A DNA stretch of 14,727 bases. Source: Betaproteobacteria bacterium (lineage in GTDB: Bacteria; Pseudomonadota; Gammaproteobacteria; Burkholderiales; CAIKXV01). Below the pieces are notes generated by a model, which was given only the letters and a program-made list of their open reading frames with translations, did no database searches and was not told the DNA's origin. Positions 5,834 to 14,612 of the stretch are shown here, in pieces. Each line of letters begins with the position of its first letter. The first letter of the stretch is position 1. The DNA lies in NCBI GenBank assembly GCA_947456915.1, contig CANGUQ010000035.1, forward strand, positions 1-14,727. Reading direction: 5' to 3'. The position numbers were made by a program, and so were the translations under genes.

Positions 5834-7321
5834 ATGTCCGATTTCTGGTCCGAATGTCTTGAACACCTGAAGCAGAAGCTTTCGGTCCAGCAGTTCGATA
5901 CATGGATTCGGCCATTGAGCGCGCACGAGTCCGATGGCCACGTGCGGGTGACTGCCCCCAGCCGCAAGGCCCTCGAATGGGTACGCGAACAGTATCTGCC
6001 CGAGATCCAGCGCCTCGCCGAACAGCGATCCGGGTCGCCGCTGGTGATCGAACTCGGCGTGCTCGCCCGCGCACAGATGGCCCACGGCGCACCCGTGCGC
6101 GCGCTGCCGACACGCGCGCGCGAGTCCCTGCCCGAACTCGCAACCACGGCCGACGCGGTACCTGCAGTGTCCTCCGATGACAACGGCGCCATGGCCCGCC
6201 ACGCGCGGCTGCAAGCCACCGAACAGGCAGGCGCAACCGAGCCCTCGCCTGCTGCCGCGCCACCCGCAACAGCGGAGGGAACGGCCAGTGCGGCGCAACC
6301 GCCATCGGCGCTGAGCGACGGTTTCACCTTCGAAAACTTCGTCACCGGCAAGGCCAACCAGTTCGCTCGCGCCGCCGCGCTTCAGGTTGCCGAGAACCCC
6401 GGCCGCGCCTACAACCCGCTGTTCCTCTACGGCGGCACCGGTCTGGGCAAGACGCACCTGATCCAGGCCATCGGCAACTTCGTTCAGGCGCGCAATCCGC
6501 GCGCGAACATCCGTTACATCCACGCGGAGAAGTACGTCTCCGACGTGGTGCGCGCCTATCAGAACAAGTCGTTCGATGCATTCAAGCGGTTCTATCACTC
6601 GCTCGATCTGCTGCTGATCGACGACATCCAGTTCTTCTCCGGCAAGAGTCGCACGCAGGAAGAGTTCTTCTACGCATTCAACACGCTGACCGATCAGCGC
6701 AAGCAGATCGTCATCACCTGCGACACCTACCCGAAGAAGATCGAGGGCATGGACGACCGTCTGCTCACGCGCTTTGCGTGGGGGCTCACCGTCGAGATCG
6801 AGCCGCCCGAGCTCGAGATGCGGGTGGCGATCCTGCTGAAGAAGGCCGCCGCGATCGACATGGCGTTGTCCGAGGAAGTCGCGTTCTTCGTGGCGCGACA
6901 CTTCCCGTCGAATGTGCGCGAGCTCGAAGGCGCGCTCAACCGCATCCGTGCCTACGTGCGTTTCAACAACTGCCCGGTCACCATCGACTCGGCGCGCGAC
7001 GCCCTGCGCGACATTCTCGCCGTCGTCGCCCGCCAGGTGTCGATCGAGCAGATCCAGAAAGCCGTCTCCGATTACTTCAAGATCAAGGTGTCGGAGATGC
7101 ACTCCAAGCGCCGCTCACGGGCGGTGGCGAGGCCGCGCCAGGTTGCGATGGCTCTGGCCAAGGAACTCACGACCCATTCCCTGCCCGACATCGGCGGCGC
7201 ATTCGGTGGCCGCGATCACACTACGGTGCTGCACGCCTGCCGGCAGATCGCGCGCCTGCGCTCGATCGATTCCGATCTGGCGCGCGATTACCAGAGTCTG
7301 CTGCAGCAGTTGCGCACATGA
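5834..7321 (+). CDS. dnaA: Chromosomal replication initiator protein DnaA
   Basis: DnaA binds DnaA boxes, unwinds the origin and loads DnaB. The 495-residue protein has domain I (1-75, starting MSDFWSECLEHLKQKLSVQQ) and a long Ala/Pro-rich variable domain II (about 80-160). Its AAA+ domain III has Walker A GGTGLGKT (200-207), Walker B LLIDDIQ (260-266) and GLTVEIEPPELEMR (317-330). Domain IV carries the helix-turn-helix signature DHTTVLHA (461-468). I chose ATG 5834 because it begins at the conserved domain I; an in-frame ATG at 5768 would add 22 residues unlike the family. The Shine-Dalgarno is weak. dnaN follows 240 bases downstream. Confidence 0.98.
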   Translation: MSDFWSECLEHLKQKLSVQQFDTWIRPLSAHESDGHVRVTAPSRKALEWVREQYLPEIQRLAEQRSGSPLVIELGVLARAQMAHGAPVRALPTRARESLPELATTADAVPAVSSDDNGAMARHARLQATEQAGATEPSPAAAPPATAEGTASAAQPPSALSDGFTFENFVTGKANQFARAAALQVAENPGRAYNPLFLYGGTGLGKTHLIQAIGNFVQARNPRANIRYIHAEKYVSDVVRAYQNKSFDAFKRFYHSLDLLLIDDIQFFSGKSRTQEEFFYAFNTLTDQRKQIVITCDTYPKKIEGMDDRLLTRFAWGLTVEIEPPELEMRVAILLKKAAAIDMALSEEVAFFVARHFPSNVRELEGALNRIRAYVRFNNCPVTIDSARDALRDILAVVARQVSIEQIQKAVSDYFKIKVSEMHSKRRSRAVARPRQVAMALAKELTTHSLPDIGGAFGGRDHTTVLHACRQIARLRSIDSDLARDYQSLLQQLRT

Positions 7322-7561
7322 CGCCGTCCTCGCCGGAACCCGCCCGTTTCGTGCCCGCGCGCGGTCTGTATCACCGGATGCGCTTCCTGTGCACAACATT
7401 TGTCAGCAATGAAGGGTTTTGCAGTTGTTCATCGCTTTCAACAGTCTGACCGCAAACGATCAACAGTCCGCCGCCGGCCGCCAGCCCGCGCCAATGCTGG
7501 ATTCTGGCGAGTTATCCCCGGCATCGCCGCCCCTTATCCATCAGTCCTATTCATATATCCA
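7322..7561. other. dnaA-dnaN spacer with DnaA-box-like sites
   Basis: The 240-base gap has an AT-richer core (about 7393-7470) in otherwise GC-rich surroundings. It has three sites resembling DnaA boxes: TGTGCACAA (7388-7396; on the minus strand TTGTGCACA, one change from TTATNCACA), TTATCCCCG (7512-7520) and TTATCCATC (7534-7542), both on the plus strand. It ends in a short AT-rich run just before dnaN. None is a perfect box. The spacer may hold the origin, the dnaN promoter, or both. Confidence 0.35.
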
Positions 7562-8674
7562 ATGAAACTCATCAATCTGGCACGCGACACGCTGTTGAAA
7601 CCTCTGCAGGCGGTATCGGGCATCGTCGAGCGCCGCAACACGCTGCCGATCCTGTCCAACGTCCTGCTCGAACTCGACGGCGATCGCCTGTCGCTGCTCG
7701 CTACCGACCTCGAGATCCAGGTCACGACCAGCGTCAGGGTCGAATCACGGACGAAGAGTGCGTCCCAGGGCGTCACCGTGTCCGCGCGCAAGCTGCTCGA
7801 CATCCTGCGCGCGCTGCCCGACTCGGCACAGCTCGATCTGGAGACGCGCGACGGCCGGCTCTATCTCGCGGCTGGCAAGAGCCGTTTCAGCCTGCAGACG
7901 CTGCCCGCGGAAGATTTTCCGAGACTCGCCCCGTTCGAATCCGCGCAGCCGGCGATCACGCTGTCGCAAGGTGCGCTGCGCGGTCTGCTCAATCGTGTCC
8001 AGTACGCGATGGCACAACAGGACATCCGCTACTACCTGAACGGGCTGCTGCTGGAGACCGACGACACCGCGCTCAAGGCGGTGGCCACCGACGGGCACCG
8101 GCTAGCATTTGCCAGCCTCACGCTGGAACAGTCGCTGGAGAAGCGCGAATCGATCCTGCCACGCAAGGCCGTGCTCGAACTGTCGCGTCAGCTCGAGGCG
8201 GGCGAATCGCCGGTGGCCATCGAGTTCGGCAACAACCAGGTGCGACTGCGCTTCGGCGACATCGAACTCATCAGCAAGGTGATCGATGGCCGCTTCCCCG
8301 ACTACACCCGGGTAATCCCCACCCACTATCAGGACCACTTCCAGATCGAGCGCACGGTACTCGCCGGCGCGCTGCAGCGCGCGGCAATCCTCTCCAACGA
8401 GAAATTCCGCGGCGTGCGGTGGGTGCTCACGGCGAACAGCCTGCGCGTGGTGTGCACCAACACCGAGCAGGAGGAGGCCGAGGAGGAACTGGAGATCGAT
8501 TACGCCGGTGCAGCGCTCGACATCGGCTTCAACGTGACATACCTGCTCGATGCGCTGAACAACGTCGAATGCGACGCCATCGTGTGCTCGATGGGCGACG
8601 CCAACAGCAGCGTGCTGATCACGCACAGTGAAGACCCGAGCTTCCGCTACGTGGTCATGCCGATGCGCATCTAG
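7562..8674 (+). CDS. dnaN: DNA polymerase III sliding clamp, beta subunit
   Basis: The beta clamp forms a ring dimer that tethers DNA polymerase III and other partners to DNA. The 370-residue length fits the three-domain clamp (about 1-120, 121-245, 246-370). Recognisable segments are LLKPLQAVSGIVERRNTLPI (11-30), ATDLEI, FRGVRW and the C-terminal YVVMPMRI, almost the same as the E. coli ending. The frame is open upstream to 7400, but ATG 7562 is where the family begins (MKLINLARDTLLKPL). No Shine-Dalgarno is visible before this ATG; the preceding bases are the AT-rich TCATATATCCA. gyrB starts 56 bases after its stop, with no recF between them. Confidence 0.97.
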   Translation: MKLINLARDTLLKPLQAVSGIVERRNTLPILSNVLLELDGDRLSLLATDLEIQVTTSVRVESRTKSASQGVTVSARKLLDILRALPDSAQLDLETRDGRLYLAAGKSRFSLQTLPAEDFPRLAPFESAQPAITLSQGALRGLLNRVQYAMAQQDIRYYLNGLLLETDDTALKAVATDGHRLAFASLTLEQSLEKRESILPRKAVLELSRQLEAGESPVAIEFGNNQVRLRFGDIELISKVIDGRFPDYTRVIPTHYQDHFQIERTVLAGALQRAAILSNEKFRGVRWVLTANSLRVVCTNTEQEEAEEELEIDYAGAALDIGFNVTYLLDALNNVECDAIVCSMGDANSSVLITHSEDPSFRYVVMPMRI

Positions 8675-8730
8675 CACGCCGCGCCGCAGCACCGGACGCG
8701 CAGTACCCCCAGCAGCAACAGGACGCACCG

Positions 8731-11178
8731 ATGAACGAACAGCAATCCGCACCCCCGAACGGCAACGGCAACGGCAACGGTGACGGGAAGTCGTACGACT
8801 CGAAGAGCATCCAGATCCTCAAGGGTCTGGAAGCGGTGCGTAAACGTCCGGGCATGTACATCGGTGACACCCACGACGGCACCGGTCTGCATCACATGGT
8901 GTTCGAAGTGGTAGACAACGCCATCGACGAGGCGCTGGCAGGCTACTGTGACGACATCGTGGTCACGATCCACGCCGACAACTCGATCTCGGTCACGGAC
9001 AACGGTCGCGGCATTCCCACCGACATCAAGGAAGACGACGAATTGCGTCGCTCCGCCGTCGAGATCGTGATGACCGAACTGCACGCCGGCGGCAAGTTCG
9101 ACTCCAACTCGTACAAGGTCTCCGGGGGTCTGCACGGCGTTGGCGTGTCGTGCGTGAACGCGCTGTCGGAGTGGCTCGACGTGTCGGTGCGCCGCAACGG
9201 CGAGTATCACCAGATCTCGTTTCGGCAGGGCGTGCCGGTGGCGCCGCTGAAGCTGGTCGGACCGAGCGACAAGCGAGGTACCGAAGTCCGCTTCCTCGCC
9301 GATCGTTCGATATTCGGCACGGTCGAGTATCACTACGACACGCTGGCGCGCAGGTTGCGCGAACTGTCCTTTCTGAACAACGGCGTGAAGATCCGCCTGG
9401 TCGATGAACGCACCGATCGCGAGGAGAGCTTCGCGTTCACCGGCGGGGTGTGCGGGTTCGTGGAATACATGAACCGGTCGAAGAACGTCCTGCACCCGAA
9501 CATCTTCCATGCCGAGTGCACCAGGGACGGCATCACGGTGGAAGTGGCGATGCAGTGGAACGATTCCTATCAGGAATCCGTGCTGTGCTTTACCAACAAC
9601 ATTCCGCAGAAGGACGGCGGTACGCATCTCACCGGGCTGCGCACGGCGATGACCAAGACGCTGACGGCCTACATCGAGCAGAACGATCTGGCGAAGAAGG
9701 CGAAGGTGGATACCGGCGGGGAGGACATGCGCGAAGGACTCGCCTGCGTGCTCTCGGTCAAGGTACCCGAACCGAAGTTCTCCTCGCAGACGAAGGAAAA
9801 GCTGGTGTCTTCCGAGGTGCAGCCGGTGGTGCAGACGGTGATCACCCAGAAGCTCGCGGAGTATCTGCTCGAGCGTCCGACCGACGCGCGAACGATCGTC
9901 GACAAGATCATCGAGGCGGCGCGCGCGCGTGAAGCGGCGCGGCGGGCGCGCGATCTGACCCGGCGCAAGGGTGTGCTCGACGGGGTAGGATTGCCGGGCA
10001 AGCTCGCCGATTGCCAGGAGCGCGACCCGGCGAAGTCGGAACTGTTCATCGTCGAGGGCGATTCGGCAGGTGGCTCGGCCAAGCAGGGCCGCGACCGCAA
10101 GTTCCAGGCGATCCTGCCGCTCAAGGGCAAGATCCTGAACGTCGAGAAATCCCGCTTCGACCGGGTGGTCGCATCTCAGGAAATCGCCACGCTGATCACA
10201 GCGCTGGGCACGGGTATCGGCAGCGAGGAATACAACGTCGGCAAGCTGCGCTATCACCGCGTGATTCTGATGACCGACGCCGACGTCGACGGCTCGCATA
10301 TCCGCACGCTCCTGCTCACCCTGTTCTACCGGCAGATGCCGGAGCTGGTCGAGCGCGGCCACGTCTACATCGCACAGCCACCGCTGTACAAGGTCAAGCA
10401 CGGCAAGGACGAGCGCTACCTCAAGGACGAGCACGAACTCAAGCAGTATCTGCTCCGGGTGTCCCTTGATGGTGCGGCGCTGGATCCGGGCACCGGCAGC
10501 ACGCTCTCCGGCGAGGCGCTGGATGAACTTGCGCGCGAATACCTGCTTGCGGAAGCGGTGATCGTGCGCCTCTCGCGACGCTACGACGCGCCGTTCCTGC
10601 ACACGCTGCTCGCCCAGCCCCAGCTCGATTTCGGCACGCTCGAGGGTGCACGCACCGCGGTGGCAACCATCAACCGTGCGCTCACCGGGACCGCGCTGGA
10701 AGTCTCGCTGATCGTCGACAGCGAGACATCGATCGACGGGTGGCGTCTGCGCATCCGTCGCAACGAACATGGAAACTGGCGGACTACCGAGATCGAGCCC
10801 GCGTTCTTCGACAGTGGCGACTATCACCAGCTGCACAGAACCGGTCTCGTGCTGCACGGTCTGCTCGCGCCCGGTGCGAAGATCCGGCGTGGCGAGCGAG
10901 AACAGCCGGTCACCGAGTTCAAGCAGGCGCTGGACTGGCTGCTCGATCAGGCCAAGCACGGCCTCTCGCTGCAGCGCTACAAGGGTCTGGGCGAGATGAA
11001 TCCCGAGCAGTTGTGGGAGACGACGATGGACCCCACCACCCGGCGTCTGCTGCGCGTGCAGATCGAGGATGGCATCACGGCCGACGAGGTGTTTACCAAG
11101 CTGATGGGCGAACTGGTCGAACCGCGGCGCGAGTTCATCGAGGCCAATGCGCTCGGGGTGAAGAACCTCGACGTGTGA
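8731..11178 (+). CDS. gyrB: DNA gyrase subunit B
   Basis: GyrB is the ATPase subunit of gyrase, which introduces negative supercoils. The 815-residue protein shows the GHKL ATPase motifs FEVVDNAIDEA (58-68, with catalytic Glu59 and Mg-binding Asn63), DNGRGIP (90-96) and GGLHGVG (132-138). The TOPRIM domain has EGDSAGG (442-448) and DADVDGSH (516-523). The length matches the Gram-negative type, with the extra domain inside TOPRIM (about 550-720), and the C-terminal QLWETTMDP region is present. The N-terminus has an added NGNGNGNGDG run from a hexanucleotide repeat. The ATG is preceded by AGGA at 8 bases. The DNA strand opposite has a long open frame that I treat as a codon-bias artefact. Confidence 0.98.
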   Translation: MNEQQSAPPNGNGNGNGDGKSYDSKSIQILKGLEAVRKRPGMYIGDTHDGTGLHHMVFEVVDNAIDEALAGYCDDIVVTIHADNSISVTDNGRGIPTDIKEDDELRRSAVEIVMTELHAGGKFDSNSYKVSGGLHGVGVSCVNALSEWLDVSVRRNGEYHQISFRQGVPVAPLKLVGPSDKRGTEVRFLADRSIFGTVEYHYDTLARRLRELSFLNNGVKIRLVDERTDREESFAFTGGVCGFVEYMNRSKNVLHPNIFHAECTRDGITVEVAMQWNDSYQESVLCFTNNIPQKDGGTHLTGLRTAMTKTLTAYIEQNDLAKKAKVDTGGEDMREGLACVLSVKVPEPKFSSQTKEKLVSSEVQPVVQTVITQKLAEYLLERPTDARTIVDKIIEAARAREAARRARDLTRRKGVLDGVGLPGKLADCQERDPAKSELFIVEGDSAGGSAKQGRDRKFQAILPLKGKILNVEKSRFDRVVASQEIATLITALGTGIGSEEYNVGKLRYHRVILMTDADVDGSHIRTLLLTLFYRQMPELVERGHVYIAQPPLYKVKHGKDERYLKDEHELKQYLLRVSLDGAALDPGTGSTLSGEALDELAREYLLAEAVIVRLSRRYDAPFLHTLLAQPQLDFGTLEGARTAVATINRALTGTALEVSLIVDSETSIDGWRLRIRRNEHGNWRTTEIEPAFFDSGDYHQLHRTGLVLHGLLAPGAKIRRGEREQPVTEFKQALDWLLDQAKHGLSLQRYKGLGEMNPEQLWETTMDPTTRRLLRVQIEDGITADEVFTKLMGELVEPRREFIEANALGVKNLDV
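8758..8781 (+). repeat. AACGGC hexanucleotide tandem repeat in gyrB
   Basis: Three copies of AACGGC and a fourth ending in T encode Asn-Gly repeats at residues 10-17 of GyrB, ahead of the first conserved motif. Copy-number change would add or remove Asn-Gly pairs without shifting the frame. Confidence 0.8.
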
Positions 11179-11245
11179 GTTGCCGCGCCGGACAGCCGTG
11201 CCGGGATCCGTCCGCCGCAGCGCGGGCATCTCGGGGACGATGATC

Positions 11246-11265
11246 GCCGGCGGCGATGCGCCGGC
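11246..11265 (+). other. GC-rich hairpin between gyrB and the binding-protein gene
   Basis: GCCGGCG and CGCCGGC form a perfect 7-base stem around a 6-base loop, 21 bases before the next ATG and close to its AGAGGA ribosome-binding site. There is no T-tract, so intrinsic termination is doubtful. It could slow read-through from gyrB or affect translation initiation of the gene at 11287. Confidence 0.4.
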
Positions 11266-11286
11266 TCGAAGGAAGAGGACGCAGCC

Positions 11287-12279
11287 ATGAATCGGTTCAG
11301 TGCATCGGCGGGCATCGCGCTCGCCGCGGTGCTCGGGTGGGCGGCTGTCACGGTGCCTGCGCTCGCACAGAAATCGGACTATCCGAATCGGCCGGTACGT
11401 CTGGTCGTGCCGTTTCCGCCCGGCGCATCGATCGATTTCATGGCGCGGGTGCTCAACGAGCGCTTCAGCGCCCGCATGGGGCAGACGTTTCTTGCCGACA
11501 ACAGGCCCGGAGCTGGCGGCAACATCGGCGTGGAGTTTGCTGCGCGGCAGACACCCGACGGCCACACGCTGCTGATCGGCGCCGCCGGTGCGATGGCGAT
11601 CAACCTGAGTCTGCAGGAGAAACTGCCGTTCGATCCGGTACGCGACTTCGCACCGATCTCGATGGTGGGCAACATTCCGATCATCATCGCCACGCACCCG
11701 AAGTCAGGCATCCAGACGCTGGCCGATCTGGTGTCGATCGCGCGTGAAAAGCCGGGCTCGCTCGCGTTCGGCTCGGCGGGAACCGGCACTGCGATGCATC
11801 TGACCGGCGAGCTGCTGATGCTCTCGGCCGGAATACGGATGAACCACGTTCCCTACAAGGGCAGCGCCCCGGCTGCGCAGGATCTGATCGGCGGTCAGAT
11901 CCCGGTGACCATTACCGACCTGACCGCGATGGTGGGTCAGCTGAAGGCGGGTACGGTGCGCGGTCTGGCCACCGGCGGTGCCAGGCGTACCCAGGCGGCA
12001 CCCGGGATACCGACGGTGAGCGAGGCTGCCGGTCTGAAGGGATTCGACGCGGTCGGGTGGTTTGCGCTGTTCGCGCCGCGCGGCACGCCAGCACCGGTCA
12101 TCCAGCGTGTGCACACCGAAACGGTGGCGATCCTCGGTGACCCGGCAGTAGCCACTCGTGCGCTCGAGCAGGCCGTGGAAGTCCAGTCGAGCACGCCGGC
12201 GCAACTGGCGGCGTTCGTCAGTGCCGAGATCGCTAAGTGGGCGAAGGTCGTCAGGGCGTCCGGAGCGAAGGCCCAGTGA
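11287..12279 (+). CDS. Bug/TctC-family periplasmic solute-binding protein
   Basis: This 330-residue protein has an N-terminal signal peptide ending near VPALA (residues 23-27), so it is exported to the periplasm. The mature part starts with the hallmark YPNRPVRLVVPFPPGASID (32-50), whose Asp50 region normally contacts the ligand carboxylate. DNRPGAGGNIG (71-81) and the VPYKG motif follow. Bug/TctC proteins bind carboxylic acids, amino acids or aromatic acids, and many are orphans without TctA/TctB membrane partners. No TctA or TctB is in this window. AGAGGA lies 8 bases before the ATG. The ligand cannot be read from sequence; the downstream ACMSD-type enzyme hints at a carboxylated aromatic or related acid. 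Confidence 0.93.
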   Translation: MNRFSASAGIALAAVLGWAAVTVPALAQKSDYPNRPVRLVVPFPPGASIDFMARVLNERFSARMGQTFLADNRPGAGGNIGVEFAARQTPDGHTLLIGAAGAMAINLSLQEKLPFDPVRDFAPISMVGNIPIIIATHPKSGIQTLADLVSIAREKPGSLAFGSAGTGTAMHLTGELLMLSAGIRMNHVPYKGSAPAAQDLIGGQIPVTITDLTAMVGQLKAGTVRGLATGGARRTQAAPGIPTVSEAAGLKGFDAVGWFALFAPRGTPAPVIQRVHTETVAILGDPAVATRALEQAVEVQSSTPAQLAAFVSAEIAKWAKVVRASGAKAQ

Positions 12280-12439
12280 CGATGCATGTGCGGCAGGGGA
12301 CGCAAGCGCGGCCTCGTCTGTCTCGGGCATCGTGCACGAGCGATGACGCCCGTGCTCGCCCCGCCAGCGGCGAGCGATGTTCCGCTCCGACCGGCGCGGC
12401 ACCGCACCCCGCGAGCAAACCTGCAACAGGAGATCGAAG

Positions 12440-13429
12440 ATGAGCGTCCCGGTGATCGATGTGCACACCCACGTGCTTACGGAAGCGTGGTTCGACCTGC
12501 TGAAGGCGCACGGTGCGCCGCGTTATTCGGTGAAGGAAGTCGTCGGCGGCCTGCGCTCCATCCATCTCGACGGCGCACCGTTCATGACACCCATTCCCCC
12601 GATGTTCAACTACGACACGCGCATCGCGGAGATGGATCGGCACGGCGTGGACGTGTCGGTGGTCTCGCTCACCTGCCCGAACGTGTTCTGGGGTACGCCG
12701 GAAGTCAGCCTGCGTGCCGCGCGGATCATGAACGACGACATGGCGCAGGCGCGCGCGACGTACAACGGGCGCATCGAGTGGTTCTGCTCGCTGCCCTGGC
12801 AACACCCGGACCTGGCGCTGCCCGAGCTCGAACGCTGCGTGCAGGCCGGTGCGAAAGGCGTGATGGTGCTGGCCAACATCACCGGCGAACATCTCACCGA
12901 TCCGCGCTTCGCCTCGATCTGGGCCGCCATCGACAGGCACGCGCTGCCGGTGCTGGTGCATCCCACCGCGCCGCCGGGCGTGGCGGACATGCAGATGAAC
13001 GAGTTCCAGCTCACGGCGTCCATCGGCTTCACTTTCGACACCACGCTCGCGCTCGCGCGGATGATCTACGACGGTTTCCTCGACCGCTACCCGCGGCTGA
13101 AGATCATCGGCTCGCACGGCGGCGGTGCGTTGCCGTTTCTGATCGCGCGCATGGACCAGTGCTGGCGCAACATCCCCGCCTGCCGGGAAAAGACCACGAT
13201 CGAGCCCCAGGAGTACATGCACCGCATCTTCTGCGACTGTGTCGTGTTCTCGCCTGAAGCCCTCGATCTGACGCTGAAGACCTTCGGCGCCGACAACGTG
13301 CTGTACGGTTCTGACTACCCGCACACGATCGGCGACATGCCGGGCACCGTCGCGCGGATGAACGCGCTGCCGCGCGTGTCGCGCGACAAGGTGCGCGGCC
13401 TGAACGCGCAGCGCATCTTCGGCTTCTGA
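12440..13429 (+). CDS. Amidohydrolase-2 family protein, ACMSD-like metal-dependent decarboxylase/hydrolase
   Basis: This 329-residue TIM-barrel enzyme belongs to the amidohydrolase superfamily. Likely metal ligands and catalytic residues are Asp7 and the HxH at His9/His11 (DVHTH), His174 (VLVHP), His226 (SHGGG) and Asp292 (GSDYPH). The overall pattern, including RIAEMDRHGVDVSVVS (61-76) and LPELERCVQAGAKGV (127-141), resembles 2-amino-3-carboxymuconate-6-semialdehyde decarboxylase and related nonoxidative aromatic decarboxylases. ATG 12440 has AGGAG 7 bases upstream and begins just before the metal motif; an earlier in-frame ATG at 12377 adds a basic stretch unlike the family. It lies 160 bases after the solute-binding protein gene and may be co-transcribed. 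The substrate is unknown. Confidence 0.9.
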   Translation: MSVPVIDVHTHVLTEAWFDLLKAHGAPRYSVKEVVGGLRSIHLDGAPFMTPIPPMFNYDTRIAEMDRHGVDVSVVSLTCPNVFWGTPEVSLRAARIMNDDMAQARATYNGRIEWFCSLPWQHPDLALPELERCVQAGAKGVMVLANITGEHLTDPRFASIWAAIDRHALPVLVHPTAPPGVADMQMNEFQLTASIGFTFDTTLALARMIYDGFLDRYPRLKIIGSHGGGALPFLIARMDQCWRNIPACREKTTIEPQEYMHRIFCDCVVFSPEALDLTLKTFGADNVLYGSDYPHTIGDMPGTVARMNALPRVSRDKVRGLNAQRIFGF

Positions 13430-13478
13430 GCGCTGTCGCGGGTCGATCCGGACTGCGGGACGGCGCGGGCGTCTCGCC

Positions 13479-14576
13479 TCAGCGCTGGCCGCGCCGGGCC
13501 GACCTGCCGCTTCGGGCGCTGACCGCCACGATCAGCGCGAACCCGATGGCCGCGGCCGGCCACAGCATCGCCGTGGTGCGCGAGGCAACTGCCAGCGGCG
13601 CGATGCGTTGCGAGTGCAGGGGCCTGGCCGTCCAGAGAGAGGGATGCGGCGGCGCCACGTTCACGATCAGCACCGACAGCGAGAGCGAGCACGCGGCGAT
13701 GAGCGCCGCCGGGCGTTGCGCAAGCGAGATCAGTGCAAGGGCGAGCAGCGTGCCGATGCTCAACCCGAGCAGCGCGCCTGCATTGGTCCACAGCAACGCG
13801 TTCGACGGACTCCAGAACAGCGCGAAGCCGACCGTGCGCAGGCCCAGCGAGACGATCAGCGCGAGCAGCAGCAGCGCGCGCAGTTTCCACGCTCCGGGCG
13901 TGAACGTGAGCCGCAGGACGAGCGCGAAACCGAGCACTGCGAGCGCGCAGACGACGGCTTCGATCCCGAGGAACACGTGCGGCTGCAGACCGTCACGCGC
14001 GAGCACACCGAATGCGAACCGCCCGTCGCCAACGCCGAACAGCAGGGTGCGCGGCGCCAGCATCGCCAGCGCCCACAGCGCGAGCAGAGCGAGGCCGAAG
14101 TCGCCCGCCCATCCGGGCGAGAGGTGGCGATCACGCAGACCCGCGAGCCACCGTGACGACAGCATCCAGGTGGCCACGATCATCGCAGCGACTGCGCCGG
14201 CCAGTGCGCCCACGGCATTGTGGAAGACATCGGCGAGATTCGACGACACCGCAGGCATCGTGCTCTCGAGAATTTCGGTCACCGTGCTCTGTGCCGTGCA
14301 CACCGTTACCGCGAAGATCGCCGCGATCCAGATCGGCTGGCGTGCCGTGGCGAAGGCCAGCACACCGAAGAACCCCATTGGAACGTAACCGGCGACGTTG
14401 ACGATGATGTCTCCACGCTGCAGTACCGGTGCTGTCATCAGCATCGCCCACCAGCCCTGCGGCGGGGCGCGCAGCCCCGACAACGACCCGAGACTGATGT
14501 AGGTCTCGAGCAGCAGCAGCACGGCGAACACGTAGCGCGCAAACGGAAACGAACGCAGCCTGCCAGTCGAGGTCAT
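13479..14576 (-). CDS. VanZ-like family multi-spanning membrane protein
   Basis: This 365-residue, very hydrophobic protein has about eight to ten predicted membrane segments. The N-terminal part matches the VanZ-like pattern: NVAGYVPMGFFGVLAF (60-75), an acidic TEILEST segment (100-106), and SNLADVFHNAVGALAGA (112-128). VanZ itself gives low-level teicoplanin resistance, but most family members, including proteobacterial ones, have no known role. The second half (about 160-365) has further membrane segments, ending in a basic tail (SARSGRSARRGQR). The NAGALLGLSIG stretch (265-275) faintly echoes the first domain. It converges on the amidohydrolase gene with a 49-base gap. No strong Shine-Dalgarno precedes ATG 14576. 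Confidence 0.8.
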   Translation of the reverse strand: MTSTGRLRSFPFARYVFAVLLLLETYISLGSLSGLRAPPQGWWAMLMTAPVLQRGDIIVNVAGYVPMGFFGVLAFATARQPIWIAAIFAVTVCTAQSTVTEILESTMPAVSSNLADVFHNAVGALAGAVAAMIVATWMLSSRWLAGLRDRHLSPGWAGDFGLALLALWALAMLAPRTLLFGVGDGRFAFGVLARDGLQPHVFLGIEAVVCALAVLGFALVLRLTFTPGAWKLRALLLLALIVSLGLRTVGFALFWSPSNALLWTNAGALLGLSIGTLLALALISLAQRPAALIAACSLSLSVLIVNVAPPHPSLWTARPLHSQRIAPLAVASRTTAMLWPAAAIGFALIVAVSARSGRSARRGQR

Positions 14577-14612
14577 GGCGCAGCGAAGATCAGCGTCGCG
14601 GGTGCATCCGGA

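Noticed and set aside
11246..11265. Hairpin after gyrB as an intrinsic terminator
   Set aside because: The stem is good but no T-run follows, and it lies close to the next gene's ribosome-binding site.
8671..11697. Open frame of 1008 codons on the minus strand, antisense to gyrB and into the next gene
   Set aside because: It is the mirror of a GC-rich coding region; the product is rich in His, Arg and Val with no recognisable domain, and gyrB on the plus strand is certain.
12286..12439. Possible small gene between the binding protein and the amidohydrolase
   Set aside because: Short open frames exist in several frames but none has a start with a ribosome-binding site or family similarity.
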